NCBI GenBank assembly: GCA_964035795.1 | Contig: OZ038320.1 | Location: 10,762,118 to 10,826,117 of the forward strand | DNA length: 64,000 nucleotides | Direction: 5' to 3' | Source of the DNA: Pterobdella sp. o SKG-2022 | Lineage: Eukaryota; Annelida; Clitellata; Hirudinida; Piscicolidae | Part shown: positions 1 to 15,000 of the stretch, in pieces | Layout of the letters: the number at the start of each line of letters is the position of its first letter | Position numbering within the stretch: the first letter of the stretch is position 1 | Notes under the pieces: model-generated | The model's database searches: none | What the model was told of the DNA's origin: nothing | What the model saw: only the letters and a program-made list of their open reading frames with translations | Translations under genes and position numbers: made by a program

Positions 1-3000
1 TCCAATTTTTATATAACAGTATATCTGCTTATTTTATTTTTGTTCAATATTTTTTACTTAACCTAATGCAAAATTATATCTTAGAATAACCTTTATTCAA
101 ATTCTATCTCAAATTTCTTTAGAGAAAACAACTAGCAAAATATTGAATAGATATTTGCATTCCAAACAAAAGTAAAGCATTCAAAAGTTTTGCGGTATTA
201 GATTGCTTGAAAATGCCTTTTTGCTTATTTATAAATTCATTACGTCGAATAATTTCAAAAATAATCTCCAATCATAAAAGCCTGGTAAACTTTTGAGGAA
301 CATAAAAAATTTCACGAACTGTATCATAAATCATAAAAAATAAACAGAGAGTAATAATCTCACATAGTTTTTAAAAGACTTATCTTTTCATGAAAAATGT
401 TGAGCAATTTTACATCATACACGTCATTTAGGGATGAATAACATACAAATAATATCATTCCGACGTTTGCACATCAGAATGCAAGTCTTAATTTAGCCAC
501 ATATAACTTAAACATTAACGAAAAAATGTTTGATTTTAAAGAAGAAAGAATTTGATAAAAGTTCTAATTGCCCTCAAACAAGGGTTCTTAAGCATTTATA
601 TAGGTGCCTGAAAAGTGGATTCAAACTTAATAATTAATGGCTTAATCTTTTGAAACTTCTTTTTATACTTCTTATCTCTCAAAAATATCAGCTTGTTTTC
701 AACTTTTTCAAATATTGCAGCTCTGTTTTGTTGTTTTCGAAGAAAAAATTTTTCTTTGAAGTATCTTTTATCATTGTAAAATCAAGAAATATACTCTTGA
801 TAAACCTTTAATAAGCTTTTTGAGTTGAAAAATTGTTCGTTTGCTCAATCAAACCGACATAAAGCATGCTTTAATGCTGCTATAAAAAATCCTATGATTT
901 AATTCGTCGACTTGTTGAATTAAATTGTTTTTGAGAGAGAAATATAAGTGGAGCATTAAACGCTTGTAAAAGAACATTTTAATTTTGCTTCTATTTTCCA
1001 CTAATTGCTCAATATATCATTCTAGAAGTTTTATGATTAGTTAATATAGTTATCTTTCTTATTTTAACATTTGATAATTTTTAAATTGTTTTTTTTCCCA
1101 TATTAATTTGTTCTTTCATTTCATCATTTCATAACATAATAACCCCAACTTTTGGGTGCAAGATCTGAAGCTTAAAAATTAGTTTTTATTGCAAAAGTTT
1201 GATAAATAATTTAATAATAAATAAGTATCTATTCAAAAGCTCCTTCATAAACGCTTATTTGTGAATAAGCATTGCCTTATCAAGTAAATATTTCTCCAAA
1301 GCACTTCTTATAAAACATATTCATTTAACCAGAATTAAAAGATATTTTTGAGCTCAGACAAGCTTTTGTAATAAGTTTTAATGATATTCAAGTGCAAAGC
1401 TTGAAAATAGATAGAATAACTCTTGGTAGTTCATACTAAACAATTAATAGCAATTCATAATGTTAAGTTCGAATCGATTTTTTAGATTTCTAAAAAGTAA
1501 GTCAATGAAAAGTGAAAAACAATAATGCTTAACAAAAGGAAATCAATGAAAATGTATTAAATATTGAATTGAAACATAATTTCATCAACTGTTGGAGTTT
1601 ACAACTGAATAGTGATTTTTAAACATACGATTTTATCCACTTAAATATAGACTTTCTAGCTTGAACGAGAATTAAAAATTTCTAAGTCCAAACTTAAATA
1701 AATTTTCAACATGAAAGATTTTTCTTTTTTGCGAAGAAGACCTTTCTGTATTCAAATTATTATTGGTACATTGTCCTATTTAAGAATGTCTTCGAATACA
1801 ATGACAATCTTCGACTTAGTCCCTTTGTTTAAATGCTTCAATTTAAAGGATAAGACTCCATTCAAAAGAGTTTGATAAATCATATACTTTTTGTTTTTAC
1901 TTTAATAACATTGATTTCAAATAGTTTTCAGGTATTCTTTTCTATCGTTTCAGGAAGCCCTAAATAGACAATGTATTGAAATAGCTTTTCTTCATTTTTC
2001 ATTATAAGTTGAGTTTCAATTTATTTCGACATGTAAAATAATTCAATTACTTTAATCAATGTTCCATTTGAAAACAAAGCTTTTTGATGAACTTTTTTCA
2101 GAAAATCTTTCAATTATATTTAAAACAATGGATAGCAAGTATTTTCTACGAAGTCCTATGCTATGCAACAAAGTAACATCGTCTTGGAAAGAATTGAAGC
2201 GTAACTAGAGTTTTAAACTGATTTTTGTAGAATTTAAAAGCGTATTTTTTAGCATTTGATTACAAAATCGTATAAAGTAAATATTTTTTTGTGATATTTT
2301 TTCTTTTAGTTATAAAATTTAATTATATTAAAAAACAATATACAAATTAAATTCAAAAAATTGAAATACCACAAAAATAAACAAAACTAAAAAACATTGA
2401 TATTTCGCATCATAATAAAGAATCAAGGCCTACAGAGGGGTGTGTTGCGGTTTTCGCTTGACTGTCTTTAATTTAATAGAGTCACTTAAACTGATGGGAA
2501 ATATAGCAAGTCAAAACTTAGAATGGAACTATATATGAAACGCCACAGCAAGTAAGGCAGGAAGGCTTAAATACTCGCTAAGTGTAAAACCATAAAAGTG
2601 TATAGAATCATTAAAATATATGCTACTAACGAATGTGTGCGAATATATGTTTCTAGAAACACGGCGATGCATATAGATATTCACCTATATACATATATAC
2701 TCGAGTATATAAATTAAAATAGATGTGTGGATATGGTATGAGGTTAATAAAAGAAAAATGTTGTTTACTGTGTCTAGAATTTTAACGTTCAAAAGTTTGT
2801 TTTGAAGGATGTTTTGTTCATAAAAAATAATCACAAGGCGATTAGTAATTTTTTATTAATTAAAACAACTTTTAAGTTTCATCGCAATTTGAATTTAAAT
2901 TACAAACTACTTCTGTTATATTAGGGGTGTATTATAAATACAAGAACTGTTAATGATACAGATACCCATAACGCCTAATAGCAGTTGTTCTGTTTGACAC

Positions 3001-6000
3001 AACAAACCACTGTGTCCAAGACTTCGTGTCAGCCATTAAAGTTTAATTAAAAGGTCTGAGTTTTAAAAATTGAATTTTTATTATAAAAAAATTGATACTA
3101 GACCTAGTAGTTTTAATACATTGAAAGTTTTTTGAGAAGAATAAACCAGTCGCTCTACTAAAAGCCGAATGACGGTGAGAACCACTTTCAATATTTTTAT
3201 CACAGCTATTATTAAAAGCTTTTTCTTTTCTTTTACTCAGTTTCAATCTAATAACATTTGATAAAAATATAGTTATTTATTGAAGCTATTTAATATTTAA
3301 ATTAACTTTCCATATGAAATATATTTCAATATTTATAAATATACTGTTTAATAGAGTGGCTTTTATTGTATTTTAAGTTATTGCTTTAAATTTTTTGATC
3401 TGTTGGGAGATAACCTTTGAGGTCAAAAATGTCTTTTGTTGCTTGGCATGGAAGTAGTTGTAGTTCTGCTTGATGGTCTGTGAGGTGAAAATAATAAGGC
3501 ATTGTTCTTCAATTGAATTATCATTTTGAATTCAATTTCGCTGACTTCTTTGATTTTCATATAAATTCTCTTTTTTTGGTCTCATGATTTTTTTTTAATT
3601 ATTATTGAAGTTTGTAAAGAAGAAGTGAAATTTCAAATGCGGGAGATTTCAATTTGAGATTATTTCTAATTAAACCATCATTTTGAGCCGTCAATTCCCA
3701 AAACATCCTTCACTTTCACCTCATATCTTTACATCTACTAAAATGAATAAAAATCAAAAAAAACCGCACTGAAGTTTTTTAAGTACATCAATAGAATTTT
3801 AGTGCAATTTTTCAACAATATGATAATACTGGTCAACTGTTTGAAGCCCCCTTTCACTGCCTGGCACTCACAGACTTCAGTAATCTTATAATTAATCTTT
3901 ATTCGACACAATTAACCATTTCAAATGTCACTTCTTTGTGAATACTTATTCTAATCATATAAACAAGGCTTTGACTAGTTTATTCTGTTTAAGTATCTGC
4001 ATTTCTTGATGGCAATATCATTTAGGAATCTGTATATGCATTAAAGTAAATAAAAATTTTGAGTTTATCATAAGTTTCATAGAGTAAATAATCTTTAGTC
4101 AAGTTTAATGGTAAATTGAACAGAGTTTAGAGAAAGGTTAATGGGTTGAAATTGAGAAATTTTAATTAAAATTCAGTTCAAAAATATATATTATCTTCCA
4201 AATTCAAACGGAAGATTTTTAATCAACTTTTATAAATACATCTGGAATAATTTTTTAATGTTATCTCCGTTTTTAACTTTATTGATTTGATTTCAATTGC
4301 TTTTGTCATCTAGACATTTTTATCGTCTAAATTTACTTCAATCTTTGAAAAACTGTGTTTTTCTTTTGCTAAAAAATATTTTGAATGCTGTATTTTTTGT
4401 TTTTAACTTCAAATCTTGCGTCCTTGAAAACAGAAAGTTTGAAAAATGATTATTCCTAGTACGATTTATGTAAACTTCGATGTAGAATATTTTAAATAAC
4501 AATTACCTCAAAACAAAAATTTATCAATCTCAACAAATAGGTATCTGGGGGTGTATTGATTAAGTGTTATTCGAATACTTCGGCTTAATTCTTTCGAGTT
4601 AAATCTCAACTAGTTGTGTACATCATTGATGATAGTTGTTTGAAGGCTTCTGTTACTTCATAATTTTCAATAATATTCACCCTCAGTTTCTAATAATATT
4701 GGCGTGCTTATAACTTTTAATCGATATCAATTTTAGAACAAAAAGCAATGGCAATACCTTGTATTCGTTTTTACTCATCCATCTATTTAACTCATCCTTC
4801 ATTCACCAAGCCTTCATAGATGAATGCTCTTTCTGTATAGATTGTATTTGAAAAACTTTATCATTAAAATGTGCACTTTTCATAATTGTAGGTTTCTATT
4901 CATCCACCTAGGTTGTTATCACTATATGAAGTATTTACATAGTTTAAACATTAATCAACTATTGCTTTGTTTTCAGCCGTTTTAATGTGAATTTGAGTCA
5001 TAACCCTTTTCCAATATATAATTTATAACTTATAAATATATTTTTTCTTTAAAACTAATTTATTCTTTGAAATTTTACGATATTTACATTAATATAAAAT
5101 CATGATAGTATTGATAAGAATAAATTGAGTAATAATTAAATATTTAAATTAATTTCACTTTTGTTTGAATTTTTAATTGACATGAAATATAATATTGATA
5201 ACTCGCATGAGTTTAATTTAAATTTTAACTAATCAATGCAATTGGTAGCTTGTTATGATTTTTCTTTCTATATTTTACCCTTTAAAATTTTATTAAATTA
5301 TTCTTTTATTGAACAAATTTATACTGAATTATTTTTTTATAGTGTAATTAAAAGCCCTTTAAGCTCTTGAACCACAATTGTAAACATATCGGCAATCATA
5401 AAAACCCTTTGCCCCGATATTTTATTTGATAATTCCTCTCAAATAGATGTTTTTCATTGAATGGTTCTATTATTTAAATGAATGAATTACAACACAAAAC
5501 CCCGTGCATAGGTGTAGGGAAGATATCGCGTTTAAGCATGAGCATGGCCGCTTTTTGATGTTCATGTGGTTTTTTCGAAATACGTTAATATTCCGAGTTA
5601 CACTGGCCATTCAAATCTTATTATATTTTCATGCGCCTAAATCGAATTAGAGGATGAGGTGCGTTTGTGTTTGCGCATTTTAATTGATCCCAAATGAGAT
5701 TGAATTCAATTAAACCTCCTCTTTCGAAACCAACTCTTTTTGTCTTCATTGATGTATTACATCGGTTATTTTTCTTTACTACAGATTATGCCACTCCAAT
5801 TTCTAAAATTCTTTATTCTGTTTAAACTCTTATTTTTAAGCGATACGTTGAAAAATCAAATGAGAATTTTTTTGAAACTTTTTTGCTTACCTTTTATAAT
5901 CATTTTGACAACGGGGGATATTAAGTTGTAATTTGATTTGAGCTCGATGCATTTGGCGCAGATTTAATCAAATTGGATTTAAATAATTCTCCACTTATTC

Positions 6001-9000
6001 TATCCTGTGTTGGTGAGTTTCTTTTAGGTGATCCTGCATTTAAATCTTTGGGGGAAAAGTTTTAATTACAAAATCGAAGGATTGAATGCTTTACAAACAA
6101 CTTTTGATAATCCTTAATACCTTGATGTCTCCATTGTCATCATTGTATGAAGGCAGATTGTAGAGCCATTGATCTGTCGCAGCGTGATTGTTTGAAAATC
6201 TTTAATCAATTGTTATGCATTCAAAAAATATTTTTTAAAAATAATTTACAATAAACATTGGTGCCCACTTTCAAAAAAAAAAGATTCCAAAGTTTCAAAC
6301 TCAAATAATCATCAATATTCAAACATATTTCTATAGTCAAATATGGCACATATCAATCGGATATCAAACCATTGATAAATATTTGGCAATACGTGGGTTT
6401 ACTTTGTAGTACATAGAAGATACTGGAAAAATGATAGCGTTGATTGATACATCACCATGCTTTGTTTCATTGATACAAGCAATAATTTTACAATAACATC
6501 ATTCTATTACTCATATAAGCTTCACCACAGTGCTATTAAACCAGTGAATCTTAAGATCACTCACAATGACAATATTAAAACCATACATACTAACATCAGA
6601 CAGCATTTTAAGAAGTTAATGATAATAAAATAAAGTGAGATTATTACTATATAAAACAATAGATCCTTGATACTCACACAGGTCTTCGCAGGAGTCCGCT
6701 TTGATCATTACACATCGTAAGTCATTGTTGCTTCTTGTATAGATCTGGATAAAATAAAGCTAAATTTATTAAGTTGCTTGTTGCTGTGTTTAACCTCTAA
6801 GTTCTTGGTATATTATCGGCTTGATAAATTGATTATTTTGAAATTATTGTCGTTGTAAATTAAAGATTGCCTTTTTGTTTATCGATTTATTTTTACTTTC
6901 ATCTCGAAATAATCCTAATTTTATATTCTCTCATCAATTTTTAAGCAACAGGTTTTATTTTATAATCACCAGTTAGACCTGTTCATAAACTTTAACACTC
7001 GAAACTCATTATGTTACATGAGTATAAAATACATTTTTAAGAGTTCAATACCTTGCTATGATGAAAGTCATAGAAACTATTACAAGCTATTTCGATAAAA
7101 TGAATTACTCAAGCTGAAGGAAATTCATATTATTCCTTTTTGAATTATCTGTTTCATGATGTTTAATTGCAGCGTAACTTTAATCAAAACTATTTCCACC
7201 TAATAGCTCTTCGAAGTTATTTCACATCTATTATCAATATATTTTCCAAAAATTAAAAAAAAGCTTTTTTTTAATTCGTTAAAGTAAATTTTATTAAGGA
7301 TAAATACATCTTTATCTCAGATTCACTAAAATAAATGGCTAGAATACTTTTAAAATGAATTAAAATGCCACAAAACTACGGTTATTGATTGTCATTCAAT
7401 GTGACTGATTTGTCAATACTTTAAATCCAATTAATTTTAAACTTTCCCTTTTGTTAAGGGAGCGTGCTTTTGACAATCATTTCAGATAAAACTTCAAGTT
7501 TTCATTATTCAATTGAAAACTAATGAAAAATATTCCCCCAAAATCAATTTGCTTAAAAATTTACCTATCAAAACGCTGGCCTAAGCTTGATTATTCAAAA
7601 CTATTATTTCTCATGTTTAGTATGAATTGAATTTTTTCTATTTGTATAATAACTACGGAATATTAATCATGCGATAATTTAACTTTATATAAACATTAAG
7701 TGCCACAATGTATTTGTGTGTATATATTAAAACAGCAGGAGATCGGACTTAGTAATTGTTCCAATCTGATTCAATTTGATAATTTCTTGGAATCATTTTA
7801 AGATTAATTATAATGTCTAAATTGATAAAATAGAAAGTGATTGTTCACTGACTTTAATGTCGATTCAATAGCCCCTGTGCTTTTTAATACAAGTTGATTT
7901 CAAATGACTATTAAGTTTTGACACCGATTATATCAATTTTATATTTGATATAATTCATATATGCTCCCTAATGTATATATATTCAGTATACATTTGCAAG
8001 GGTCTTGTTAAATTCTACTTAAAGTAATGTTTTAGATATTTATTTCTCTTTCCAAAGACATCTTTACAAAGGAGTGCCATAAAACTAGCTATGTATTTAC
8101 ACATATACTTTGTAGTGAAATACCTTTAGGTTTTTATAAATTCTTAAAAAAATAAACATTCATTATCTATGAATAAATAGAAAATCTATTTTTAGAGTTG
8201 TGATGAATTTAATATTTTAAATTTCAGTTCGATTGGAATAGTTTTTCTGTGAGAAATAAGTAAAAACTCAATTTAATGTTATTCCTGAACACCTAATCAC
8301 CAACATCCTCCTAATATGAACAAACAAAACGATTAAAGTCGATAGGAATTTAATAAAAAATGATACGTATATAACTCTATACAAATCACAATGTATGGCT
8401 ACAAACTTATTACTATAGTACAGGATCTAAAAGTTAAAACAATTATGATTTTCTCAAACAACTTAATCACGTATCAATTATTTAAATTCACATATCCTTT
8501 TTGGCATCGGCACAAGTAATTAATTCCGTGTTTATTCATTTTAATAACTTTCATATAAGTTTTACTTTTGAAAAACTCCAATATATAGGCTTGTTTTATG
8601 TTGTATACTCTTGAATGTAGAATCTTCAATATTTTCAATTTGAAATGCTTGCAATTTAATTTGCTTTTTGAACTACCTAGATATGTTTTTTATTACTTTT
8701 GTTCAATGGCTAAGCGGATGAGCTTTCTAAAAAAGTAAAAAGAAATTTGGAAAATTTTTTAATGAAGTTAGAATAAGAGCCACTATAAAAGTGTAACTTT
8801 GGGAACTATATTGATTAAATATTCAAATTTTGCTTTTGAAAAAAATATTTGAACCAAAACTTCTCAAATAGAACTTTTTTAAAACAGAATAGAAATCTAA
8901 TTAATTAAAAACAAGGCGTCAAATTATGAGTACTTTTGAATTACAATGGTTATACGTATCATAAGCCTAAATGCTTTTTTGAAATAAATGTTATTTTTTG

Positions 9001-12000
9001 GTAACAACGCTTCCATGCACCCCAACGTTTTTGAACATATGTAACGTATCAAGTGCCCAATGAAGATATCATCTTAAAAAGTTGAGCCACGTTAAAAATT
9101 TCCTAAGATTTGATCCCTTATCTCAGTGACACGAAGCTTCTATATGACTTTATTAACTGCCATCATCAAGTCATCCAATTAAATTAACAACTTTATCGTT
9201 ATTCTTTTGTTAGTCTCGTTGGCTTCAATAACTTTCATAGGAAATTAATATTGTGACATCGTGGGAGCGCAGTGAAAAATGCTTCAATCAATATAAGTTT
9301 CACATTTGAATCAGCTAAAATGTACACTACCAAGAATCGAACCTTCAACAATATACTTTTTATTATTATCAATCGACACTACATCTTGTTATTATATTTT
9401 CAACTCAATGTGAGAGAAAAATACTTTAGTGCTCAATCGACTATTGATAAAAATTGCATTGAAATTTCGATTATACTCTATAGTTGATACGAAGTAATGG
9501 TAAAGTCACAGATGAACTACCCAGGGGGTAATATTTGATTTCAGATTAATTGTTTTGAGTTAATTCGAGGAAGTTTCTACTACTGATGATAATGATTATG
9601 CTGACTGTACTTCCAATTACTTAAAACTACTATTGTTTTTGTTAAATGTTTTTATTGTATATATTTCAAGTATGACAGCATTTTAGTTGTTTTTATGTTA
9701 CCTCGATAACCAATAAAAATCAATATTTGAAAATAGAATTGTGATTGTCATAGCATCTTAACGTTAAAACAACACTGATACAGCAATAACAAAAATAATT
9801 ACATGAAATGTGAAGTCATAAATTCTGGGATGTATTGCTTAATTAATCCTGTGGCTTGGATTCATTAATCATTTTGTGCTTGATACACTTTGACCTCACA
9901 AAAGTGCCTACAACTTTTTAATTATTCCATTGTTTGCTGTTCGTTTTTGTGACAAATTTCTCTGTTTTAACGCCTTGTCGAGTAGATTTCTAGATTCATG
10001 TTAATTGGATTATATTAATAGAACAAAAAATTTTAAGCTATTTTTATTGTATTATTTTTTTTTAATAAAAATGTTTAAAATTATTAATATATTGTTAGCA
10101 AACAAAGTCAGTTACGATGTAATATGATAGAGTAAGAAACGAAATACTAGCTAAACAGTACGCTGCGGAGATACAACCAAATAAATACATAATTGAAATT
10201 AAGTGGCACCAATTAGGTCTGAATGTTTCAAGATTAAATCTATTATATTTTTCAATAGAAATTTAAAGGTAAGTTGATCTTACTTCAAACGACAAAGCAC
10301 AAAGCATCTACAGCGCAAACACACATACACACACAGACACAACTCGTGTGGGACAGGTGTTTATTCACGCACAAACATTAACACACCCACCATCCAAACA
10401 TTTTCAATCTCTATATTCAAATTATATTTAAATTTAGCTATTTAATCCATTATTGATATTTCAAGATTATATTTGAATAATGGTGCATATGATGCCAGTG
10501 TGTGTCTACAGATTTTATAACCACTCCTATCACTTGTGACATGAAGACGTAGTGAAGATTTTGATTAATAACTGCCATAAAAAATCTTTATTGCTTTCAT
10601 AATGGATTTTTGTGACTTTTTTCCATGCAGTTAGAAGCATTGTTTGCTCTTCGATTAGAGTTCATAGTTCCACTTTTTTCATTATTCAAACTTATATCTT
10701 GTTTTAAATATTCAAATGGTCTTTTGGTAATAATTATAGTATTCATTTATGTTTGTTTCAATAATTATAATCTTTTGAAAATTGCTTTTTTGGAGGCTAC
10801 AACGCTTGGTAATCACAAAGTCCAAATTGACCTTTTAAACCCGCCATCACAGTTCCACTTTCAACAGCACTCAACTTCTCATTTCAATCCATTTTACTGA
10901 AATTTTTCAAAAATCCCGTCCATACACGCAGAAAAATCACTAGTCTATTTGATTATAAAATATATGCCTTCAAAATCTATGGAGATAAAAGTTAACATAA
11001 CTCATATATTACGCTCATATAGATTTGTATTTTAAACACTCGAATAGAATGCAAATTAGATTCTTGTTTCGAATTTCGGAAACAAAAACTCAATTCTAGA
11101 CCGTCTGTCATAAGAATGTATATATATTTATAAATTCTTTGTATCACAGAGTTCCATTCCACATACATACTTATATATGAATCCTATATTTTTATTCATA
11201 GAAAAGTGTTTTGTAGGTGAGGTTGAAATAGAATTCTCTTTCAATTTTTTTCGTTTCAATTCGCTTCATTTAATTTTATTTCTCCACTCTTGTGTCAATA
11301 TTTGTTTTGAAAATTTTGTGTAAATGTGTGCATCTGAACCTTCAGCATCATTCTACTTTTCTAATGATTAAAATGACTTTTTAAATGCTTTTTAATGATA
11401 CTTTAGAGAAATTTCCTAATTAGATTATTGTTCAAAAACTTCATTTTTCTTTCGAAACCATTAACATTTCCTTGAACAATTAAAGTCTATATTTCAAAAA
11501 ACATGTTCAATCCATATTTTTAACAATAGTTTTCAATTTTAACGAGCGAGTGAGTTTTATTGTTTAAAATCACTCAATTGCTTAAATTTTTTTTAAAAAC
11601 TTCTAAAGGTTTTGTTCAAAATTATAAAAAAATCGATATTGCCAATATTTATTTTTCATTTTTAAACTCCATGCTTAAATAAAGTTTTGCATTCAGTATG
11701 ATGCTTGGATAGATGTAAAGAATTAACGCTGTATTCTTTTGTAAATCCACGAATATAATGTTATAATGTATTTTGTGTATTATAAATCATACATTCTTCC
11801 AAGAGCTTTCAAATTAAAATTTCACAAATTGTTTTGTAATGCATGTATGCCAGTGTTATTTTTATTTAATTACGTAACGTTTCTATTTGTAGTTCCTCAA
11901 GAATGGGTCGTGGACTTGCTTTACAAACGGCCTATCTATATCTGGAAACTTATTGCTGCAATTAATTCGAGCTTACTATGTATTTTTACCCTAATCCTTA

Positions 12001-15000
12001 AATCCTGCAACATTTTTGGTCTATATTTCGTAATATTAAAAATGTATCCAGTATTATCTGGGCGTTTTTGAGTATCGGAAAGGTTCGTAAGGCCCTATCA
12101 CTCTAGGTAAATTTCTCAAAACAATTAGATGATATTATTTGCAAAACATTAAACTTTTTTAAGCTTAGAATTAATTGATAATGGTTTTCTTTAATAGTTC
12201 TATATTATTTCCACGGTCCCAACCTCACTCGAATAAGAATGTATTACAAATTCAAAAAACCAATTAGGTGTCACGTACACACACATCGGTACAAATGCTT
12301 AATAAAAAAATGTTTAATCTAGAATATTACATTACATACGTTTTAACAACACTAACACACGGCATCAAACGTGCATTCAGAACAGCAAAAAGTTGAACAG
12401 ACTTTAATTTTGCTTGCCATTCATCATGTTCATAGTGGGAGAGCAAATTAAATACATTATATCCTTCCATGCTTGTTTTTGAACCTTTTTACTAACACAT
12501 CTCTACAATCAGCTAGTTGAATGTTTCCATATAATTTGTTATACTTATTTTTTAAGGTTCGACTTTAATGTAGAACCGCTTTTTATAAATATTATATTCC
12601 TTTTAATACATTTTATTATAGATTTTATGTCTTTCATGAAAAATTTTTCATTGAATATTCCAATGAATTAGAGCTTAATTTATTTTAAAGAGTTTTTATA
12701 AGATAATTTGTTCGAAAACCATTTGAGGCTGTTATGACGATAACTACAAATAAATGCAATGTTTCCGGTTGGAGTAACAATAAAAACAATAGCAAGGTTG
12801 TCTTATTTGTTATAGCTTGTTCGCTTATTTGACACGTAATGTGTTTTTGAACGTTTTAAATTCTATCGCTATTTAATGTTTATTTCAATTTTATGTTGCA
12901 CTAATGTGGGCTGCTTGATTGTTAAGCCATCTTGTATTTTGACGACTAAGTTTCAAGCATTTAACTTTTGTGAAAAGTTTTTATAAAATGAGATTTCTTA
13001 CATATAAATTCAATTTTATTCTATTCAATCGGTAGTCAGGAGAACTGATTATAGCCTCGGGAAGGCGGGGATAAAACGCAAATACACTGGAAAATATGTG
13101 CTGAATGTTACAAGAGGATTTCCATTGAGTTATTTCAAATTGGCAATATATATTATAATAGGTTTTGATGAAAAGTGATTAATATGAGATTTCAAGCGTA
13201 AATTACAATTTTGGTGCTTTTAAAACTTGAAATAAACTCACTTGACATAAATGGTTCTATAATTTTTTTTTGGTTATAATGCATTATTATTCTTTTAACA
13301 GTTTATTTTTCATTAAACCATCTTTTTTATTTATTCACCCATCAAAATTATTTTTTTATAGCTTTATTAACGCTACAGACCCAGTTAAATTAATCTTATC
13401 TTTGGAACAATAATTAAAAATATTTCCATATTTTTGAAATGTTTATATACTTTGCTTCCAACTTGAAAACCCATTTATATACTAATCTTTAAAAAAATTG
13501 TTTTTTCAAAAGTTCAAATTTCTAAAAACAACTAGGAATATATAGAATAAAAGGTTTCATATAACATAGGTTAGAGTTGAGAAAATTTATTTTTTTTAAA
13601 TAACGTGCCTGAACCAATTAAAACAGTGGTGTTTCAGGGTTTATCTACTTATATATTAAATTCTCCCAAAATTTATACATCATTTCTTTGGGAAAAATAC
13701 TTGATTTAAATGGATAAAGTTGAATGGGAGAAAAATTTTTCAAGGTATATAAATGTTTTATTAGTTTGGTACCATCTTTTGGTATTGTTAAGCCACATAC
13801 GATCCCACGACAGCTTCTTTTAAAATTTCAAACTTTCTCAGCTTAAGCTAGTGTGTTTATTTCTTTGAAGTATTTATAATATTTTTGTTTAATTCAAACC
13901 CTCGTCAGATATCTTTCTGGGAAATGAATGAACTGCTCAAATGAAATAGTTAAAATAAACTATGTTGTATACAAAAAACATGCCTCATTCAATGTGTAGA
14001 AAAATATAAAATATAAAGTTTAGTGCAGTTTTAATGCTTAAATAATGGCTCAAGGATTAACTAATTATTAAGATTCACTAAAATCAAAAATAAATAAAGC
14101 CGATTTGAACATTAAAGTTCTAAGTGCTGTTCACATAAAATTTCACATTATATTGAACACTAATATTATGATAATAAAAGTAAAACATGTTTGTTTTATT
14201 TGAAAATTGCTGGAAATGCCATTAATTTGGAAAAATTAATTTATGAGAATTGAAATATGAGTTACTTTTATCTTAAAGCATGTTTTTTTAAAATTGCAAA
14301 AAACAGAGATAGTGAAAACATAAAATAGCTGAGAGCTGCGTAGGCTTAGAAAAGAGGTTTTTCAAAAGAATTTTCAAAAAGTATTCAAAAGATAAACTAG
14401 AAGATAAATAAGAAAAAAAAGTTGTATTTCAAAATAGAAAATGGAACGAGCTGAAAACATGAATACAAACAAGGCATCTTTGAAATAATGATAATTCTAT
14501 ATTTACGACTGATTATAAATAAAAAGTGAGGAATTTTAATTTTTTCTTCAAACAAACTTGAACAAGCCTAGAGAATTTTTTTTGATAAAATGTATGATAA
14601 ATTAAATCTTTATACATGTGTTCTTGAATAAAAATGTTATAACAAATTGGATGCAGAGTAAAAAAATAAGCAGTTTTTGTTATCAAAAGCATATTTAAAA
14701 AACTCGAATGGTTCTCTAAAATTCATATATTGACTTTTTAATTAATAAAAAGTAAGAGTTATTGATAAGTTTTACCAATGAAAAATGAAACATAATTTAG
14801 ATGAATAAGGTAAAGTAGATTTTAAAATGGGTTGAATGTGTGTATTTAAACTAGGATTGAGTGAAACAACAATGGATTCGAAGGAACATTCTTAAAGTGG
14901 ATTTTCATTAGTGTCAATTAGTGCAATTTTATAATTTTATCATAAAATCACCTTAAACGCCCCATTGAACTTCTATTGTGTTTGATATAGTCTTATTCAT

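Noticed and set aside
2694..2711. 18-bp perfect palindrome TATATACTCGAGTATATA
   Set aside because: It is an isolated short palindrome in AT-rich DNA and could be chance.
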